A stretch of 64,000 nt of DNA from Balaenoptera acutorostrata (lineage: Eukaryota; Chordata; Mammalia; Artiodactyla; Balaenopteridae), in assembly GCF_949987535.1 (NCBI RefSeq), contig NC_080080.1, positions 63,145,006 through 63,209,005 of the forward strand, given 5' to 3'. The position numbers and the translations under genes were made by a program. The notes beneath the pieces are model-generated. The model was not told where the DNA came from. It did no database searches and was given only the letters and a program-made list of their open reading frames with translations. Positions 59,861 through 64,000 of the stretch are shown here, in pieces (the first letter of the stretch is position 1; each line of letters starts with the position of its first letter).

Positions 59861-60151
59861 ATAGATGGAAAACAATACACCAGACACATTATAACTATAA
59901 GTAGACTGTTATCACCAGAGAATATAAGGATACTAGAATCTTTATTTAGGGTAAAGAATTTACTACATTTTATAAAAAGAAAGTTTATCAGATAGCTGTA
60001 TCAACTATGGAATTTAATCTACCTTTCCAGCCTCTAGAGGCTGCCTATATTCCTTGGCTCATGATCCCCTTTCTCCATTTTCCAAACCAGCAATGTTGCA
60101 TCTCTCTGACGCTCCATTTCTCTCTCTTTCTATTAAAAAAAGTTAGGAAAA

Positions 60152-60523
60152 CAGAGAAAGACAAATATCATATGATCCCACTTATATGTGGAATCTAAAA
60201 AAGTGGTACAAATGAACTTATTTACAAAACAGAAATAGAGTAACTGATGTGGAAAACAAACTTATGGGTTACCAGGGGGGAAAGAGAGGGAGGGATAAAT
60301 TGGGAGATTGGGATTGACATATACACACTACTATATATAAGAGAGATAACTAATAAGGACTTACTGTATAGCACAGGGAACTCTACTCAATACTCTGTAA
60401 TGACAGATATGCGAAAAGAATCTTAAAAAGAGTGGATATCTGTATATGTATAACTGATTCAATATGCTGTACAGCAGAAACTAACACAACATTGTAAATC
60501 AATTATACTCCAATAATTTTATT
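60152..60523 (+). mobile_element. Cetartiodactyl L1 3' end
   Basis: 'gatcccacttatatgtggaa', 'gtggaaaacaaacttatggg', 'ggacttactgtatagcacag' and 'ttgtaaatcaattatactcc' follow the 3' end of another cetartiodactyl L1 subfamily, related to the antisense fragment at 28-129. It ends in a short AT-rich tail. Confidence 0.88.
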
Positions 60524-60539
60524 TTTTTTAAGTTAGGTA

Positions 60540-61090
60540 AAGGTAGTTAAAGTTCTCTGTTCTTAAAATCTCCTGTCATTAGATCAGGTCCAGCTGCATA
60601 ATCCAGGATGATCTTTCCATCCTAAGGTCCTTAACCTTTACCATATCCACAAAGTCCCTTTTGCCATGTAAGGTAAGACATTCACAGGTTCTGAGGATTA
60701 AAATGTGAGAGTCTTTGGGGGGCATTATTCAGCTTATTACAGCTTCCAAGTTCAAGTTGTTGGTCAAATTAATTTCCTTGTGACTGTACAACAGAAGATC
60801 TTGATTTTTGCTGGTTATTGACTGAAGACGGCCCTCAGGTCCTAGAGACCATCTGTAGGTCCTTGTCATTTGGGCTTCTCCAACATAACCACTGTAAGGA
60901 GAATCTCCTGCTCCAGTCTGCTATGTCACAGTCTTACATAACATAACGTAATCACATGAGTGAGGTCTCATTACCTTTGCCATATCCTATTGGTTACAAG
61001 TAAGTCACAGGGATGCACCTCACTCAAAGGGAGGGAGTTACACAAAGCTGTGGACACCAGGAAGAGGAAAACCTTTGGAGCTAAACCTTT
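60540..61090 (-). mobile_element. MaLR-type LTR-like repeat, antisense
   Basis: 'aatccaggatgatctttcca', 'aaagtcccttttgccatgta' and 'agacattcacaggttctgag' match the reverse complement of a common mammalian LTR-like repeat. The right part ('gccatatcctattggttaca', 'agtaagtcacaggg') is the inverse of sequence in the family seen at 28957. It may be two adjacent elements. Confidence 0.6.
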
Positions 61091-61109
61091 AGGGTCTGTC
61101 TCCTCACCA

Positions 61110-61715
61110 GTAATTGCACTTCTTAGTATACTCTGAGAAACTCTCACAGGAGGCACGTAAACATGTGCACAGAATATTAATTGAAGTATTACTTGTAATA
61201 GTGAAAAACTTGAAATAACCCAAATGGCCATTATCAGGAGAATGGAACAATAAATTGTGGTACATTCAAATAATGAAATACCAAACAGTAGTTAAAATGA
61301 ATGAGAGCCTCATGTATCAACATAGAGAAATCCCAAAAGTGTCTTTTTAATTCAAAAAATATAAATTGTACCAAAAATCATATTGTACCACTTATTTAAA
61401 GCTAAAAACAAGAAAAATGATATAATGTTTTTATTAATAAAATCTGTGCATAAAATTTCTAGAAAACGTTCATGGGAATGTTAAATGCCAAATTCAGAAT
61501 AGTGGCTATTTCTGAAGGGGGAGAGTGAGTTATAGAATTAGGGAGAGAAATACAACTGATCTTAACTGTGCCTTGTGCTATTTATTTATTTTAAAAAACT
61601 CAAAATAAAATGAAGCCAAATGGTAAAATTTGACAAAGGTGACTGTGAGGTACAAAGATATTCAATATTTTCTACTGTTTTTTGTGTATACCTGAAATAT
61701 TTTAGGAAAAATAGA
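61110..61715 (+). mobile_element. Old L1M 3' end
   Basis: Traces the end of ORF2 and 3' UTR of an old L1: 'aataacccaaatggccatta', 'aacaataaattgtggtacat', 'gaaataccaaacagtagtta', 'atagtggctatttctgaagg' and 'ttgtgtatacctgaaatatt'. Confidence 0.8.
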
Positions 61716-61751
61716 ATACGGATGCATTGAAACAGCAATATTTAGTATTTA

Positions 61752-61946
61752 AAACAAGGACTCTGGTTCAATTCCAACTCCTCCACTTACTAGCTATAAC
61801 CCTGGGGCAAGTTACTTTACCAACATGTGGCTCAGTTTCCTTTGAATTGGTTACTAAGAGCATCTGCCTCATAGGATTGTGATGAGGACAAAAAAAAATG
61901 AGTTAATACATTTAAAGCACCTAAAATTGTGCTTGGCAATGGTGGC
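61752..61946 (+). mobile_element. MIR SINE
   Basis: 'actcctccacttactagcta', 'gggcaagttactttaccaac', 'tcataggattgtgatgagga' and 'attgtgcttggcaatggtgg' follow the MIR consensus closely. Confidence 0.88.
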
Positions 61947-61949
61947 AGT

Positions 61950-62406
61950 TTATATTATGTGTCAACTTGGCTAGGCTATGGTGCCTAGTTGTTTGGTTAA
62001 GTACTAGTCTAGATGTTGCTGTGAAGGTATTTGTGGATGGGATTAACATGTGCAATCACTAGACTTTAAGTAAAACAGATTGACCTCCATAGTGTAAGTG
62101 AACCTTTCCAATTAGTTAAAGGCCTTAAAAACAAAGACCGAGGTTTTCCAAATAAAAAGGAATTTTATCTTAAGGCTGCAGCATAAAAATCCTGCCCGAG
62201 TTCCCAGTCTTCTGTCCTGCCTTGCAGATTTTGGATTCTAGACTGCACCAGTAACTCTTACATGAATTCCCAGCCTGCTGGTCTGCCTTATGGATTTCAG
62301 ACTCACCAGCTTCCACAATCATGTGAGCCAATCCCTTAAAATAAATCTCTCTCTCTATATATATATATATCCCATTGGTTCTGTTTCTCTGTAGAACCTT
62401 GACTAG
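61950..62406 (+). mobile_element. LTR-like ancient repeat, family uncertain
   Basis: A widespread mammalian repeat: 'tgtgtcaacttggctaggct', 'gctgtgaaggtatttgtgga', 'gattaacatgtgcaatcact', 'gtgagccaatcccttaaaat' and 'tggttctgtttctctgtaga' with the end 'ccttgactagta'. It contains a (CT)n(AT)n run at 62347-62370. Confidence 0.75.
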
Positions 62407-62787
62407 TAAAGCAGCTTGGTATCCAGATGTTCTCTGTTATCGTCTTGGTCCATATTAGCACAACATAATGGATAATATGAACTATTTAAATGGCTTGGGG
62501 GTAATTTAATCTCCAGATTTTCTTTTCTGTTTTTATTGGATGTGGCCCTTACTGTGTTACCTTTACAAAATTTTCTGTGGTTTGAAACTGGGTGTTTTCT
62601 AGAAAACACATAGGATATGTTTTCCTATGCACAGAGAGGTTGGAATTTCAGTTTGAACTACTGAAGTTAAGATGAAGAATTAATGAAATATTTAAAATAT
62701 GATGTTAGTTAAATTAATATGTGTGATGTAAAATGCATTCTTGACAAAGTCACAGAAACTTACGGCAAGATGTAAAGATGCACTTTG
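62407..62787. other. No feature recognised
   Basis: AT-rich sequence. The 68-codon minus frame at 62403-62609 shows no known domain. Confidence 0.45.
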
Positions 62788-62806
62788 TGGCCGCTAGAGG
62801 GCATGC
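62788..62806 (+). promoter_or_regulatory. Candidate CTCF-binding motif
   Basis: 'tggccgctagagggcatgc' fits the CTCF core CCASYAGRKGGC at all positions except A to G at the third, a common variant. It also has the TGG flank of the longer motif. It lies outside the repeats I can recognise and contains a CpG, so binding could be methylation-sensitive. Confidence 0.5.
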
Positions 62807-63889
62807 AACATCTGCCACATTTTTTTTTTTTTAAACCAAGGACTGTTGATTGCAGAAGAAAGTAGCCACATTTTGTCTAAGAAATAAGGAAATGGAGTCC
62901 AATTTATACTTAAACCATCATCACTGAAATATAAATACTTAAGCTTAATTAAAAGTGAGTTCATTCACTTAAAAGTCACTTTTCTGCGAATTTTCAATAC
63001 GTAGGAGTTTTCTTCCCCCAACATAAGATTTTTAAATATAGCAATGTATTTGACTCTGAATCAATGAGTAAATAAGTAAAACTAAATTTTAAGTTTCTTG
63101 AAGATAGACATAGCACCCACTTATCCTTGAATCCTAATATATTTTTTGACTGTTACATTTATGAGCATAGATTTTTTTAATTTTAAAATTCAGATTTATA
63201 TCAAAGCCAACATTAGGTACTTTAACAGGTATATAGTGCAATTCCATAGATATCACTTTGCTAGATATATTATAAGGTGATAGTATCAGTCAAATCATAT
63301 TCTCTAGGAATTCAGGGCCAGGTGACAGCCTGTGGTGTGTCAGAGGTAAGGCCTACCTGCCTAAGGCATCTCCTCCATCTGCCTGTTGCTTGTTGGGAAA
63401 TCCTCTTAGGATATTCTGTTGATTAAACCTCAGACCCATTTCTTCTTTCAAGCATTGGATACTTTGCCCCCATATTCTGTCTTCTCCAGACCCCAAGGGA
63501 TTGAACTTATTTTTCTTTTCACAGACTATTACCTACTCCATTCCATGAAAATGTTACCTATGACAGGCCTAAACGCCATTCCCTGATCTACTGTTCTCCC
63601 CAAACCATCTCTTTCTTTTTAAAAATTTTCATTTAATCTCAGAGAAACCTTGAGCTTTTCTGCTTTAGACACTGACACATACATACTAGGTCTGATGTGA
63701 TTTCATACCTCATACGTTGTAGATGTAGAGTCACAATTATTTCTTTTGTTTCATTAGGTCAAAGAGTTATGAAGACCTATAAATATGTCCTTTGAAAATT
63801 ATTTGTATTCGTTCCTTTTCCTCTCTCTTTACTGCCAACTCTTTGGTCAATCTCTCATGGCCTTGCATCTGAATTATTACAACACTTTC
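62807..63889. other. No feature recognised
   Basis: No supported gene or repeat. A T-run lies at 62820-62832. C/T-rich sequence at 63300-63650 shows no domain or repeat I know. Confidence 0.45.
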
Positions 63890-64000
63890 TTTTTTTTTTT
63901 TTTTTAATTTTATTTATTTATTTATTTACTTATGGCTGCATTGGGTCTTCGTTTCTGTGTGAGGGCTTTCTCTAGTTGTGGCAAGTGGGGGCCACTCTTC
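63890..64000 (-). mobile_element. CHR SINE, antisense, cut by window end
   Basis: A T-rich tail with (TTTA)n is followed by 'tgggtcttcgtttctgtgtg', 'agggctttctctagttgtgg' and 'caagtgggggccactcttc', the reverse complement of the CHR 3' part. The 5' part, with the Pol III boxes, would lie beyond 64000. Confidence 0.93.

Noticed and set aside
1..64000. CRISPR arrays, operons or other prokaryotic systems
   Set aside because: The window is mammalian repeat-rich DNA; no direct-repeat/spacer arrays or bacterial gene organisation are present.

Overview
This is a mammalian nuclear DNA window with no protein-coding gene that I can support. The best clue to the organism is a set of tRNA-derived SINEs of the CHR type, whose Pol III A and B boxes and 3' body I recognise from memory. 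They occur at 24.3 kb (3' half only), 28.2 kb, 37.9 kb and, antisense, at the right-hand end. Three of the four have visible target-site duplications. CHR SINEs are known from Cetacea, hippos and ruminants. I see no BovB or Bov-tA (ruminant) and no PRE-1 (pig) repeats, so a whale or dolphin is most likely. The L1 3' UTR fragments are also of the cetartiodactyl kind.

Layout. 0.03-5.7 kb: an L1 3' fragment, then an old L1 (5' UTR, broken ORF1, broken endonuclease part of ORF2) joined at about 3892 to the 3' end of a younger L1. 5.9-13.3 kb: scattered L2, MIR and L1 remnants and microsatellites. 14-15.9 kb: a MIR split by a Tigger-like DNA transposon, then a deleted Tigger1 copy, both with TA duplications. 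17-22.8 kb: a second old L1 with an antisense L1 inserted into its 5' UTR, followed by older L1 3' ends. 24-25.7 kb: a truncated SINE, L2 remnants and an LTR-like repeat. 28-40.9 kb: two CHR SINEs, MaLR-type LTRs, MIR and L2 copies, a 200-N assembly gap and a small palindromic element. 42.7 kb: a clean 485-bp Tigger-type MITE. 45.5-48 kb: L2 3' ends. 49.6-55.1 kb: antisense L1 pieces in non-collinear order. 55.4-58.8 kb: a decayed antisense ERV-L-like provirus with two related LTRs. 59.4-62.4 kb: several L1 3' ends, LTR-like repeats and a MIR.

The rest is AT-rich unique-looking sequence. The open reading frames are short and are mostly parts of repeats or their antisense. The window therefore looks like a gene desert or a very long intron. 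The most useful non-repeat signals are two good matches to the CTCF core motif (34.29 kb on the minus strand, 62.79 kb on the plus strand). I found no new biological system. The interest lies in readable insertion histories. Repeat family names come from remembered consensus sequences, not from a search.
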